Counted from the stretch's first letter, positions 18,574 through 27,016 are shown. The stretch is DNA of 48,600 nt from Saprospiraceae bacterium (GCA_028285545.1 JANQPA010000085.1:1-48600), one strand, 5' to 3'. Notes: generated by a model not told the origin, from the sequence alone. A program made the numbers and translations.

Positions 18574-19455
18574 CTAGTAGGTGGCCTGGACGGAACATAA
18601 TAATTCCTGCAAATTATCATCTAATTCTCCAAAAAGTTCATATAGAAAAACTGCAAATTGACTGGCTTCTGTAAATTTAGAAACCATAAAGGATGCGTTG
18701 GCAATTCTTTTTATCTCTTTATTATAGTGTCTTACCGAATTCTGGGTTAATTCTAAAAATTTGGCAACATCTTGGTTGGAAGTTTTTTGCTTTCTATTAT
18801 TTTGCTGATAAAGAGCCCAATAAGCGCATACTACTTTCCTTAAATGAAGGGGCATATCCCTCATTAGGTACTTAATAATTTGATACCTCGAACGTTTAAT
18901 AATTTCTTCTTCAATATCAAACTTTGGGTTCCTGCCAAACTTGACAAATGGCTTGAGTTTTCTAGGTTCACCGTTGAATGGGTCCAGGACTCTGTAGGTA
19001 TTAAAATGAACCACCATTTGTCCATTAGAATCAAATAATAAAGGTTTGGAATGCTGCATTACCCAAATGGACTCTCCGTTGGCCTTTTTAACAGGTATTT
19101 GAATAGAATAATAAGCCTCATACCGCCTGATTTCATCGGCGTATTTTCTACTTAGTTTATAGGCTATATAACCAAATTCAAGATAAAATTTCAAATAATC
19201 TTCATGAATACTTTCCATCCATAATTCATGACTAAACGTTGAATATCCTAAAATAGACATTACATTAGAATGTCTTAAAATTTTGCGGTAGCGCAAGTCC
19301 AGAAGAAAATAAAAAGTATCATGGTCAGGATTGTCCATCAGGCGATTTAATTCAGCTTTTTTTCCTTCTGACCATATTGGATCTCCTAATTGATGAAAAA
19401 TCCTGGAAAGCTCTTCGCTTACCATATTTAAATCACTTTTCCTGTCGCTAAGCAT
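18574..19455 (-). CDS. PAS-like sensor with C-terminal helix-turn-helix
   Basis: Cytoplasmic regulator of 293 aa. Residues about 45-155 look like a PAS fold: FYFLLDLRYRKILRHSNVMSILGYS, an aromatic-rich middle, and a strand pair ending IWVMQHSKPLLFDSNGQMV, as in PAC motifs. Residues about 185-255 are helical and contain TSNQDVAKFLELTQNSVRHY, a good helix-turn-helix for DNA binding, close to the LuxR-type HTH of PAS-linked regulators in Bacteroidota. It is single-standing, 66 bp upstream of the serine hydrolase on the same strand, and may control it. Signal and targets unknown. Confidence 0.72.
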   Translation of the reverse strand: MLSDRKSDLNMVSEELSRIFHQLGDPIWSEGKKAELNRLMDNPDHDTFYFLLDLRYRKILRHSNVMSILGYSTFSHELWMESIHEDYLKFYLEFGYIAYKLSRKYADEIRRYEAYYSIQIPVKKANGESIWVMQHSKPLLFDSNGQMVVHFNTYRVLDPFNGEPRKLKPFVKFGRNPKFDIEEEIIKRSRYQIIKYLMRDMPLHLRKVVCAYWALYQQNNRKQKTSNQDVAKFLELTQNSVRHYNKEIKRIANASFMVSKFTEASQFAVFLYELFGELDDNLQELLCSVQATY

Positions 19456-19583
19456 GAAAAATCATTGTATTTTGAAAAAGACTCTATCAGCTAAAGCTAA
19501 ACTTTTCGTTAAAAAATAGAATTAATTAATTTTTAAATTCTTCCACCTATTTTACAAATGTTCAGCTGTTCTTTTACTTCATT

Positions 19584-20666
19584 TTATTTGTACAAAAGAT
19601 TCATTTTCTCTAACAGATCATTATTTTCCAATAAATCCACTGTATGGGTCAACTGGTTTACTGAACCAATTAAATTTATGTTTGAAATGAACTTATCCTT
19701 AATTTCTTTTTTTAAAGCATCGGCAAAATCTGCTCCTTGAATAACTAGAAAAGGCCTGTCATGGAAAGCTGAAACCTTGGCTGGGATTGGTTTGGTGATC
19801 ATAAGTTTATTATGCCGGAACGCTAAATATTCATAGGCTTCTGTCATCCCTTGTTCCCGCTCCTGCCAGCTATTTGCTGATAATACTTTATGAAAAACAG
19901 GAATTAAAACTGATGCCGGACTAAGCTTGGAAAAAGCCGTCCCAAACCATTTGCTATATGGAACATATATTCGTTCCATCAAAAAACAAAGTCGCATAAT
20001 GGAATGAATCAGGCGGCTGGCAATGATCCTGGATCCCAGCTCATCCCCTACTTCGCCTGCCCTTCCCAGAAAAGCTTCCTCTTCTCCTATCTTTTTCCAT
20101 TCTGAAGCCATCATAAACAGCCAAATATCATCAGGATAATAAGAAAATCTTTGCTGCACGCTTTCTAAACCTATCTGATCATAAAAGACTGCCCCTTCTG
20201 CAATTGTTTTTAGTTTATGTTCTGAAAAACAAAGCCAGTCTATTAAAGACGGTTTCTTAACCATATTTATTCCTAAATAATCTTGAAAAAAGGACTTAAT
20301 GGTCAATAAGGCTACCCTATGGTTAAGTGGGCTTCCTTCTTCTGCTTTTTGTAAAACCTGAACACCATTTGGATCTCCAGAAGAAAAATGAGTAGAATAA
20401 CCTTTAAAAGTTATTGGTAGTTCCCGACTTAAAAGGGTAGAAATGACTTCTGCAAGTTGAATGTCTTTTTCTTGCAAAAAAATCATTAGCCTGGGGCCCC
20501 AATCATGATCAGTAGATCTGGGGGAATCAAAATCTAATACCTCTGATCCAGCTCCCAGAAGTCCAGCCGCATAAGATAAGGAGGGGAAATACTTATTGAG
20601 AATTGGCTGAACAATTTCTTCAAAGAATAGCCTGGCCAATTGTTTTCCCTGAATGAAATCGCTCAT
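19584..20666 (-). CDS. DUF4037 (nucleotidyltransferase-like) protein
   Basis: Cytoplasmic protein of 360 aa with the DUF4037 pattern. The N-terminal part has GLLGAGSEVLDFD followed by STDHDWGPRLMIFL (residues about 35-63), which resembles the GS...DxD active site of nucleotidyltransferases such as MNT/HEPN and lincosamide transferases. A helical C-terminal half carries VGDELGSRIIASRLIHSIMRLCFLMER and AFRHNKLMITKPIPAKV. It may modify or bind a small substrate or nucleotide, but the biochemical function is not established. It follows the LytTR regulator gene by 25 bp on the same strand. Confidence 0.8.
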   Translation of the reverse strand: MSDFIQGKQLARLFFEEIVQPILNKYFPSLSYAAGLLGAGSEVLDFDSPRSTDHDWGPRLMIFLQEKDIQLAEVISTLLSRELPITFKGYSTHFSSGDPNGVQVLQKAEEGSPLNHRVALLTIKSFFQDYLGINMVKKPSLIDWLCFSEHKLKTIAEGAVFYDQIGLESVQQRFSYYPDDIWLFMMASEWKKIGEEEAFLGRAGEVGDELGSRIIASRLIHSIMRLCFLMERIYVPYSKWFGTAFSKLSPASVLIPVFHKVLSANSWQEREQGMTEAYEYLAFRHNKLMITKPIPAKVSAFHDRPFLVIQGADFADALKKEIKDKFISNINLIGSVNQLTHTVDLLENNDLLEKMNLLYK

Positions 20667-20691
20667 AAGTTTACTTTATTTTTTCTTCTGA

Positions 20692-21381
20692 CTAAGAGTA
20701 CAAATCATTGATCACATCCTTATACGTCCTACCTATATTTATTGTAGTTCCATTGACTTCTACCGTGTCAGAAGAGTAAGAATTAATTTTATCTATCGAA
20801 ATAATAAAAGATCGATGGATTCGCCTAAATTGATTTTCTGGAAGGATAGCTTCAATCTCATGGGTACTCATTTTAGAAATATAAACTTGATCTATTGTTA
20901 CTACCTTGATATATTCTCGTTGGCTTTCGACATAAACTATTTCAGAAAAAAGGATTTTCACCTTTCTCTTTTGAACGCTTAAGAACATGAATTCCTTATC
21001 AGCCTGTGATTTGGAATTTTCAACACCTGTAGTTTTCACTTTATTAACTGCTGCCAAAAATCTTTCAAATTCAATAGGTTTCAACAAATAATCTGTTACG
21101 TTTAGTTCATATCCTTCAATGGCATATTGATGGTAGGCAGTTGTAATGATCACTGCAGGAGGATCTTTTAATGTTTTCAGAAAAGCCATCCCCTTCAATT
21201 TGGGCAAATGAATATCCAAAAATATCAGATCTACTGTATTATTTCTCAAAAATTCAGTAGCCAGAATGGCATCTTTAAAAGTTCCCTCTAATTTCAAAAA
21301 TGATAATTCCGAAATGTAATCTTCTAATACTTTTACGGCAAGTGGCTCATCTTCAACAATGATACATTTTAACTTATGCAT
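20692..21381 (-). CDS. LytTR-family response regulator
   Basis: Response regulator of 229 aa. Receiver domain: acidic cluster Glu10-Asp11-Glu12, phospho-acceptor Asp56 in LIFLDIHLP, Lys in YLLKPIEFERF. LytTR domain (about 125-228) with ILFSEIVYVESQREYIKVV, FRRIHRSFIIS and NIGRTYKDVI. Its ATG overlaps the 3' end of the LytS-type kinase gene by 8 bp, so kinase and regulator are made together. In Bacteroidota such pairs (BtrS/BtrR-like) regulate transport, envelope and polysaccharide functions; the direct target here is not visible. Confidence 0.94.
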   Translation of the reverse strand: MHKLKCIIVEDEPLAVKVLEDYISELSFLKLEGTFKDAILATEFLRNNTVDLIFLDIHLPKLKGMAFLKTLKDPPAVIITTAYHQYAIEGYELNVTDYLLKPIEFERFLAAVNKVKTTGVENSKSQADKEFMFLSVQKRKVKILFSEIVYVESQREYIKVVTIDQVYISKMSTHEIEAILPENQFRRIHRSFIISIDKINSYSSDTVEVNGTTINIGRTYKDVINDLYS

Positions 21382-22417
21382 GACTGAGTAAATTGATTTT
21401 TAAATGAGCTGTAAATACAGATGCTTTTTGCTTGACTTCCAGACTATAATCTCGATATAATAGTTCCAATTGACGCCGAAGATTGGAAAGTCCTATATTT
21501 TCAATTACTGGAGATTCTTCTTCCGGTGATTCAACAGAATTTTTTACGATAAAATTCAGCTGTCTGTTGTTGATGGATAGGTTGATATCCACAAAAGGCT
21601 TTGCGCGGGTTTCTGAAACACCGTGTTTAAAAGCATTTTCCACAAGAGGGATCAAAAGAAGAGGTGGCAAAGCCTGCTTCATATCCTCAATGTTGTGGTT
21701 ATAATTTATACTTAGGGATTCATCATAACGCAATTTTTCCAAAGCGATATAATCACTAATTATTTTGATTTCCTGCTCTACACTGATGTAATTTCCACTT
21801 GTTTCATAGAGCATAAAGCGTAAAATTTTTGACAAGCGCATAATAGACTCAGGCGCCAAATCAGATTTATCCCTTGCTAAGGAATAGATATTATTCAGTG
21901 TATTAAACAAAAAATGAGGATTGGTTTGTGATTTTAGGTAGTTCAACTCTGCCAACTGTTTTTCAATCTGTAACTGCTGAGTGGAAATTTTTAAATTTCG
22001 ATAATCGTAAATATGTCTAAGCACCCCGAAAAAGACTACCGTACCCATACTATAGGTCATCATAAATTCAGTAAGCCCATATTCACTGGTAAATGAACGT
22101 ACTGGATGATAAATTCCTATCTGGACTCCTAAAAACCGCCAGCCCTCCAATCCAAAGGAATAGAATAACATGATAATCCAAAGTAGGAATAAAGAGATCA
22201 GAATTCTTTTCCAGTTTAGTTTGACATAAGCCCCTAAACCTTCAAAAAGAATGTAATTAATCACCACCAGGAAGGTAAGTAACCAGATGTTATTGAAAAG
22301 TCGAATAAAAAAAGTATCCGAATTGCTGATGGCTTCTCCCAGGCCAAAAATGGCCAAATAGGCAGCACCCAGAGCTAGAAAAAGTCTTACCCGTTTTTTT
22401 TCCAAAGCAACCTTCAT
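21374..22417 (-). CDS. LytS-type membrane sensor histidine kinase
   Basis: Sensor kinase of 347 aa. Four predicted membrane helices (about 10-30, 42-60, 70-90, 115-135) with almost no periplasmic domain, so it senses within the membrane or through a partner. Cytoplasmic His_kinase domain: YLKSQTNPHFLFNTLNNIY with phospho-acceptor His168, a conserved LRFMLYE, and the ATP-binding PLVENAFKHG. First gene of the kinase-regulator operon, overlapping the regulator by 8 bp. It is divergent from the DUF2911 gene, sharing a 232-bp intergenic region. Confidence 0.93.
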   Translation of the reverse strand: MKVALEKKRVRLFLALGAAYLAIFGLGEAISNSDTFFIRLFNNIWLLTFLVVINYILFEGLGAYVKLNWKRILISLFLLWIIMLFYSFGLEGWRFLGVQIGIYHPVRSFTSEYGLTEFMMTYSMGTVVFFGVLRHIYDYRNLKISTQQLQIEKQLAELNYLKSQTNPHFLFNTLNNIYSLARDKSDLAPESIMRLSKILRFMLYETSGNYISVEQEIKIISDYIALEKLRYDESLSINYNHNIEDMKQALPPLLLIPLVENAFKHGVSETRAKPFVDINLSINNRQLNFIVKNSVESPEEESPVIENIGLSNLRRQLELLYRDYSLEVKQKASVFTAHLKINLLSHA

Positions 22418-22586
22418 AAATTTTTTATTGCTGGAATAAAATTAAGTAAAAACCAGCTCTTTCAAATCCTGGAGAGTCCATATCACCAGTATTTTGAGGG
22501 GATTTTAAGGCTTCAAAAATCCTATTCCTAAGGCTTATTGACCAAAACAAGTTATTCGTAGACCATGATCGGTTGTCTGTTGAAAG

Positions 22587-22607
22587 AGCCTTTGAAGGCT
22601 TTTTTTT
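22587..22607 (+). terminator. Terminator-like hairpin with T8 in the leader of the DUF2911 gene
   Basis: AGCCT-TTGA-AGGCT followed immediately by eight T (22600-22607) is a compact intrinsic terminator on the plus strand. No plus-strand gene lies upstream, so it would act inside the leader of the gene starting at 22650. A 10-bp segment overlapping its left arm (22580-22589) is exactly complementary to 22456-22465, which could form an alternative, antiterminating pairing. Confidence 0.5.
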
Positions 22608-22649
22608 AATCCATAATCTTGTGGAAAATTAACTCAAAAAACAAGACTT

Positions 22650-23756
22650 ATGAGACATTTTTTTCTTTTGATTGTGATCGTATTTTTTGCTTTATCTATG
22701 AATGCGCAGATGGACATCCCCCCTAACGGATTCAACCCCAGAGCCAGTATTTCTGAAGAGGTAGGGATTACCAGTATCACTATTAAGTATTCTAGGCCTG
22801 GCGTCAAAGGCAGAGAAGGGAATATATGGGGTAAAGTCGTTGCTTATGGCTTCAATAATTATAATTTTTTAACCGCAGGGCCTGCCAGTCCCTGGCGTGC
22901 AGGTGCCAATGAGGCTACTCTAATTTCCTTTGAACACGATGTGAAAATTGAGGGGCAAGACATTAAGGCAGGTTCATACGCCCTTTTTATAGCCCTTGAG
23001 GAAAATAAGGCAACCCTGATTTTTTCAAATCAGCTGGGAGCATGGGGCAGTTTTAATTATCAGGTAGAGGATGATGTATTGAGGGTAGATGTAAGTCCAG
23101 TCAGATTGGAAAAAAGTGTAGAATGGTTGAAGTATGAATTTATTGAACACCAGGAAAAATCTTGTGTCATCGCTTTACAATGGGAAAATTTATCCATACC
23201 CTTTAAAGTAGATGTGGATGTAGATAAAATTGTATTGGAGTCCGTAAGAAAAGAATTTAAAGGGCTGAAAGGATTTATTAGTGCCAACCGGATTCACGCC
23301 TCAATGTACTATTTTGAAAAAAATGAGAACATGGAAGAGGCTCTGGCCTGGGCAAAAATGGCAATTACCGGTAAACCTTATGGTCAAACGGGTTTCAGTG
23401 CTTATGAAAACCTGGCCACTGGTTATGAAAAAGTAAATCGCAGAGCTGAAGCCGATGCTACCATGGATGAAGGTTTACAAATCGCTAATCTAGGCGAGTA
23501 TATAAATTATTGCAGGGGGCTGATTCGTCAAAAACGCAGCACAAGAGCAATAGAATTGATAGAAAGAGCTAGAAATAAATTCGGAGATATTTATGCCCTG
23601 AATAATAGTTTAACCTCTGCTCATTCGGCAAATGGAGATTTTAAGAAAGCGCTAGAATATGCCCATAAATCATTAAAGCAAGCAACAAGCGATGCCAGTA
23701 AAAATAGAATCAAGAAAAATATTGAAAAGCTAAAAAACCAAGTGGATATTAATTGA
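22650..23756 (+). CDS. Exported DUF2911 protein with C-terminal TPRs
   Basis: Exported protein of 368 aa. Signal peptide residues 1-19 (FFALSMNAQ). The DUF2911 domain spans about 20-190 and shows its hallmark pattern: PRASISEEVGITSITIKYSRPGVKGR, the WRAGANEATLISFEHDV strand and IKAGSYALFI. It is a beta-rich module of unknown biochemical role that is common in Bacteroidota. From about 205 to 360 helical TPR-like repeats follow (EEALAWAKMAI, GDFKKALEYAHKSLKQA). The gene has its own upstream region with a terminator-like hairpin in the leader and stands alone. Confidence 0.88.
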   Translation: MRHFFLLIVIVFFALSMNAQMDIPPNGFNPRASISEEVGITSITIKYSRPGVKGREGNIWGKVVAYGFNNYNFLTAGPASPWRAGANEATLISFEHDVKIEGQDIKAGSYALFIALEENKATLIFSNQLGAWGSFNYQVEDDVLRVDVSPVRLEKSVEWLKYEFIEHQEKSCVIALQWENLSIPFKVDVDVDKIVLESVRKEFKGLKGFISANRIHASMYYFEKNENMEEALAWAKMAITGKPYGQTGFSAYENLATGYEKVNRRAEADATMDEGLQIANLGEYINYCRGLIRQKRSTRAIELIERARNKFGDIYALNNSLTSAHSANGDFKKALEYAHKSLKQATSDASKNRIKKNIEKLKNQVDIN

Positions 23757-23817
23757 GTTCCGAGTTCCGTTAGGGATTGCTTTACTGAAGGTATGGTTAC
23801 TTATTAGAGCTTTTTTT

Positions 23818-23877
23818 TCACGCAGATTTCACAGATTCTGCTAATTCTTATCTGCGAAATTCGCGAAATCTGCGTGA
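23818..23877. repeat. 9-bp iterated word with inverted half (CGCAGATTT family), likely bidirectional terminator
   Basis: Between convergent genes. The core 23821-23874 parses exactly into six nonamers: CGCAGATTT, CACAGATTC, TGCTAATTC and then, inverted, TTATCTGCG, AAATTCGCG, AAATCTGCG. The outer arms are perfectly complementary over 13 bp (23818-23830 with 23865-23877). A T run precedes and an A run follows, as expected for a two-way terminator. Related nonamers recur at 26290-26298 and 31977-32003. Confidence 0.85.
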
Positions 23878-23929
23878 GAAAATAAGTCACAAATAACAGA
23901 AGCCCTTCAAATTTCAACCTACTAATCTC

Positions 23930-25360
23930 CTACCTCTTCACCACAAACTTCCAGCTTTTCTCAACTTTGCCACTTCGCACAAACAGATAATACAAGCCAA
24001 CAGGTAATTGAGAAGTATCAACGATGACTTTTGTATCACTTAACTCCATCGAAAGCCTGATTTCCTTGCCCAATGAATTATATAGTCTAAACTGAGTTTG
24101 ATTAAATCCACCATTCCCTTCCAAGGTGATTTCATGATTAGCAGGATTGGGATATAACTTGAAAAAATCCAATGGTTTTTCATTGGAATTGGTAGTCTGA
24201 CAAGAAGAATAAGTCAGTATTTTCACACTAGATTGACTAGAGGTAAAAGGAATGATGGCACAGATGTAGGAAAGATAAATTTCATTTTTATATCCGCTTA
24301 CTCCCCAGGTACCAACATTATTGGAAACACCACCAAAGGTTTGACACCATTCTGGTTGACTGGGATCAGTCATATCCAAAACCATCAAATCACTTTTGCC
24401 TGTGGAAACGAACAGTTTTGTACAACTTTGGTCGAAATATAGTTCATTAGCGTGGACCGGGCTTGAAAACCAATTATTTCTCGGACAATCAAACGGATTC
24501 CACCAGCCCATCATTTCAATATTGCTGGTATCTGAAACATTCAGTACTTCCAAGCCACAATAATCTACAGCTATGTAAATCAAGCTATCATCAAGCACTA
24601 AATTATTGTAAGCTCTCGGCAGATTAATTGGACTAAACAGGGCTGGATTCGCAAACCGGCCTGTTTCTCTAGGTTTGCTTTTGTTCTCACAATTAATGAT
24701 TCGTAAGCCTCCAGCATCGTAACACAGGTATACAATATCATTTAGGACCACCATACCTCTTGCATTATACAAATCCGGATTCGGGTCAGCCACCGGAAAA
24801 TTTATATCTGGAATAAATTGAGAAACAAGCTGTATGTCAGATTTATCCTGTACATCCAAAATCACCAGACCACTCTTCATAGCTCCTAAATAAGCATAAT
24901 CCCCATTTACTTTTACAATTCCAGCACCACTGTTTGATTCAGGAACTATAAAAAAGTCTAACAGGGATGGTTGATCAGGAATATGCATATCAATAATGGC
25001 CATTCCGCCTTGCTGAGGGTTTGTGAAATGATTGCCAAGGGCCAGATACAAAAAATCACCTTCCTGACTAAGGTTCATTACATGCAGAGAATCAAAAAGC
25101 TGAATCGGGACATCGGCAACAAATTTGGGTTCACGAGGTTCTTCGATATCATAAATAGTAAGACCGGCTTCTTTATTGGCAATATACAAATAGGGTCTGT
25201 TTAACTGATCATGGATCATAGTCATCATAATCTCGCCACAAAAAGAAGGAATATTTGATTGTTCTTTAAAATCAAACTGTTGACAATCTTGGGTCTTCCC
25301 CATCACATTTAGAATGAGCAAAAAGAATAAGAGAGATGGAATAAAGGCTGATCTTTTCAT
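23930..25360 (-). CDS. T9SS-exported LVIVD-repeat (beta-propeller) protein
   Basis: Secreted protein of 476 aa. Signal peptide residues 1-23. The middle (about 45-385) consists of LVIVD-type repeats, recognisable from YLYIANKEAGLTIYDIEEPREP, YLGAMKSGLVILDVQDKSD, VYLCYDAGGLRIINCENKSKP, IYIAVDYCGLEVLNVSDTSN and LFVSTGKSDLMVLDMTDPSQP: a beta-propeller-like surface module. The C-terminal 80 residues form a type A T9SS sorting domain (FFKLYPNPANHEITLEG...VGLYYLFVRSGK...FVVKR), so it should be delivered to the cell surface or released. Monocistronic. Role, such as adhesion or binding, is unknown. Confidence 0.9.
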   Translation of the reverse strand: MKRSAFIPSLLFFLLILNVMGKTQDCQQFDFKEQSNIPSFCGEIMMTMIHDQLNRPYLYIANKEAGLTIYDIEEPREPKFVADVPIQLFDSLHVMNLSQEGDFLYLALGNHFTNPQQGGMAIIDMHIPDQPSLLDFFIVPESNSGAGIVKVNGDYAYLGAMKSGLVILDVQDKSDIQLVSQFIPDINFPVADPNPDLYNARGMVVLNDIVYLCYDAGGLRIINCENKSKPRETGRFANPALFSPINLPRAYNNLVLDDSLIYIAVDYCGLEVLNVSDTSNIEMMGWWNPFDCPRNNWFSSPVHANELYFDQSCTKLFVSTGKSDLMVLDMTDPSQPEWCQTFGGVSNNVGTWGVSGYKNEIYLSYICAIIPFTSSQSSVKILTYSSCQTTNSNEKPLDFFKLYPNPANHEITLEGNGGFNQTQFRLYNSLGKEIRLSMELSDTKVIVDTSQLPVGLYYLFVRSGKVEKSWKFVVKR

Positions 25361-25396
25361 TAATCAGTTTTTGGGAATGAGAGAATATAATGGCTG

Positions 25397-25432
25397 TACA
25401 ATAGCAATGGCAATGGCAATGGCAATGGCAAT
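25397..25432. repeat. Six NNCAAT hexamers (36 bp)
   Basis: In-phase units TACAAT, AGCAAT and four copies of GGCAAT. It lies in the divergent region between the T9SS protein and the AHSA1-ArsR operon. The same NNCAAT family of about six units recurs at 29867-29902 (with an inverted partner) and 34255-34290. Confidence 0.85.
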
Positions 25433-25471
25433 TTAATATAAAATCAATGGTGGATGAAGTTGAAGAGTAAA

Positions 25472-25518
25472 TTGTGAAAATAAAAATTAAGCTGTATTTT
25501 GCAACCAAACAGTTGCAA
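25472..25518 (+). promoter_or_regulatory. Promoter with overlapping ArsR-type operator
   Basis: A -33 TTG (25472-25474), exactly 20 bp, then a -7 TATTTTG (25495-25501). The operator TTGCAAC-N6-GTTGCAA (25499-25518), a perfect 7-bp inverted repeat, starts inside the -7 element and ends four bases before the ATG at 25523. A repressor bound here would block the polymerase. The same operator with the same placement precedes the DinB gene at 26370-26849, so the ArsR product of this operon probably controls both. Confidence 0.7.
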
Positions 25519-25522
25519 TTCA

Positions 25523-25942
25523 ATGAAGGATAAAATCTCTAAACAGCATCAATATCAGCATCCCATCCAAAAAGTGTGGGAGGCGATAAGCCAGGAAGAA
25601 AAAATTTCCCAATGGTTTATTCAGGCCAATTTCAAAGCAGAAGTCGGTTTCGAATACACTTTCATTCATGAGCAAACCAAAATCAGAGGAAAAGTGCTAA
25701 AAGCAAATCCCGTTTTTGAACTAGTTTATACCTGGATCGTTTCAGGTACTGGTGTAGAAACAACAGTAAGCTGGGTACTTGAAGAAAATACTGAAGGAAC
25801 GCTTTTGACACTTGAGCATTCAGGTTTGAGTCAATATCCTGGTGAAACAGCCGTAGTTATGTTTGAAAATTTTGATGGAGGCTGGACCAGTTGTTTGAAT
25901 AATTTGCAAACCTATTTAAGCACTGCGAATCATGACCAATAA
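25523..25942 (+). CDS. SRPBCC/AHSA1-family (START-like) protein
   Basis: Cytoplasmic protein of 139 aa from the ATG at 25523; a TTG eight codons upstream lies within the operator and is unlikely. The fold is a START/SRPBCC helix-grip domain of the Aha1-C-terminal type: it starts with a strand and PIQKVWEAISQEEKISQWF, has GFEYTFIHEQTKIRGKVL, and ends with the long helix FENFDGGWTSCLNNLQTYL. Such proteins bind hydrophobic ligands; genes of this kind are regularly paired with an ArsR-type repressor. Here the next gene overlaps by 11 bp and encodes that repressor. Ligand unknown. Confidence 0.9.
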   Translation: MKDKISKQHQYQHPIQKVWEAISQEEKISQWFIQANFKAEVGFEYTFIHEQTKIRGKVLKANPVFELVYTWIVSGTGVETTVSWVLEENTEGTLLTLEHSGLSQYPGETAVVMFENFDGGWTSCLNNLQTYLSTANHDQ

Positions 25943-26258
25943 GAAAAAAATTAATCTCTTGTTTAAAGCTGTTGCTGACCCCACACGCCGTGAGATTTTT
26001 CATATGTTGGTAATGGCAACTGCGGCCATGTCCCTGACCCAGATATCGGAGCATTTTGACATTAGTAGGCAAGGTGTGACCAAGCATGTAAAAATCCTGG
26101 AGGATGCCGAATTGATTAGGATTAAAACCCAGGGTAGAGAACGGTTTTGTGAGGCTAATCCAACTCCATTGAAGGAAATAAAAAACTGGATAGCCGTATA
26201 TGAAAAATTCTGGGAGGATAAATTGAAGAAACTAGACGATTTTTTATCGGAAGGATAA
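25932..26258 (+). CDS. ArsR-family transcriptional repressor (SdpR-like)
   Basis: Winged-helix regulator of 108 aa. FKAVADPTRREIFHML is the classic ArsR start, MSLTQISEHFDISRQGVTKHVKILEDAELI the helix-turn-helix and RERFCEANPTPLKEI the wing and dimerisation end. No metal-binding CxC motif is present, as in the SdpR-like subgroup that pairs with AHSA1 proteins. It overlaps the AHSA1 gene by 11 bp. The probable operator TTGCAAC-N6-GTTGCAA sits in the promoter of this operon (25499-25518) and twice in front of the DinB gene (26871-26932). That it binds there is inference from repeated position and spacing. Confidence 0.92.
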   Translation: MTNKKKINLLFKAVADPTRREIFHMLVMATAAMSLTQISEHFDISRQGVTKHVKILEDAELIRIKTQGRERFCEANPTPLKEIKNWIAVYEKFWEDKLKKLDDFLSEG

Positions 26259-26283
26259 AAAAAAATTATGTTTTAATGCCACT

Positions 26284-26353
26284 GAAAAACGCTGATTTTA
26301 CTGTTTTTTCACCTAATTGAATACAGCCTTAATCAGTCTGATCAGCGTTTTTC
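26284..26353. terminator. Long-loop inverted repeat between convergent ArsR and DinB genes
   Basis: GAAAAACGCTGAT (26284-26296) is perfectly complementary to ATCAGCGTTTTTC (26341-26353), with 44 bp between. The left arm contains CGCTGATTT (26290-26298), the same nonamer as at 31977-31985, so this is a diverged member of the CGCAGATTT word family. A/T runs at both outer ends fit a bidirectional terminator. Confidence 0.6.
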
Positions 26354-26369
26354 GGCGGCCTAATAGTCC

Positions 26370-26849
26370 TTAATGTGATTTCATAGCTTCCAATCCAATG
26401 ATCTTCCGGGCATAGCCAATCTGTCCAAGATGATAAGCTTCATGATAGGAAAAAAAGGAAAGCATATCTGCCAGGGAAGGTTGATCCTGAGCAGCTCTAT
26501 GATCCAATTCTTCATCACTTTTTGACTTAATCTGTTGAATAAGTTTTTCACTTATTTTGGGAAAGTCATTCACTACCTCTTCCATTTTTGGATATTTTTT
26601 ATCTTCTATTGCTTTCCAATAAGTATCACCGAAAGGGCTTTCCACGTCCAGACCTAACCTGCCAGCAAGCATATACCGGCAATGAAGAATATGGCCTAAA
26701 ATCCAATTGATGTGATTTGAACGATCAGAGGGTCTTTTAAGAACATTCTCTTCCGTCAATTCCATTAGGGCATTTTGAAAAATTCCTGCCTGATACTGAA
26801 AAAAGGTAGCAAATAGTTCTGCTTTTACTTTTGTGTTTTGTTCTATCAT
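26370..26849 (-). CDS. DinB-family protein under ArsR-type operator
   Basis: DinB/YfiT-like four-helix-bundle protein of 159 aa from the ATG at 26849 (MIEQNTKVKAELF); a longer frame to 26918 would start with TTG inside the operator and is rejected. Metal-ligand histidines are visible: His in NHINWILGHILH and His-x3-His in FSYHEAYHLGQIGYARK. The family includes thiol-dependent transferases and damage-inducible proteins, often of unknown substrate. Two copies of the operator TTGCAAC-N6-GTTGCAA precede it, so it likely belongs to the regulon of the ArsR protein encoded convergently just beside it. The two genes would then form one small response unit. Confidence 0.88.
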   Translation of the reverse strand: MIEQNTKVKAELFATFFQYQAGIFQNALMELTEENVLKRPSDRSNHINWILGHILHCRYMLAGRLGLDVESPFGDTYWKAIEDKKYPKMEEVVNDFPKISEKLIQQIKSKSDEELDHRAAQDQPSLADMLSFFSYHEAYHLGQIGYARKIIGLEAMKSH

Positions 26850-26870
26850 TTTTTTAGGTTTTATATTTAA

Positions 26871-26932
26871 ATGCAACTTTATGGTTGCAAATATAAAATC
26901 TAAAACACTTATGCGCAACTAAATGGTTGCAA
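26871..26932 (-). promoter_or_regulatory. Promoter with two ArsR-type operators
   Basis: Two inverted repeats with 6-bp spacers: ATGCAAC-N6-GTTGCAA (26871-26890) and GCGCAAC-N6-GTTGCAA (26913-26932). On the minus strand the -7 element TATATTTG (26895 down to 26888) overlaps the first and the -33 TTG (26918-26916) overlaps the second, with exactly 20 bp between them. The layout matches the promoter at 25472-25518. Confidence 0.7.
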
Positions 26933-27016
26933 AAATATTTTTTATACCTTCAAAACCTTTCAAAAGGCTTATGCAAATGGAGTCTTCTAGTTTTTATAGA
27001 CTGTTACAGATTTCGA

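Noticed and set aside
23818-23877. Possible CRISPR-like repeat
   Set aside because: The repeated words are 9 bp, contiguous and inverted, without spacers of constant length; this is a hairpin element, not a CRISPR array. The same holds for the hexamer and decamer elements.
26850-26918. N-terminal extension of the DinB protein
   Set aside because: It would start with TTG inside the operator and run through the -7 element; the ATG at 26849 matches family length.
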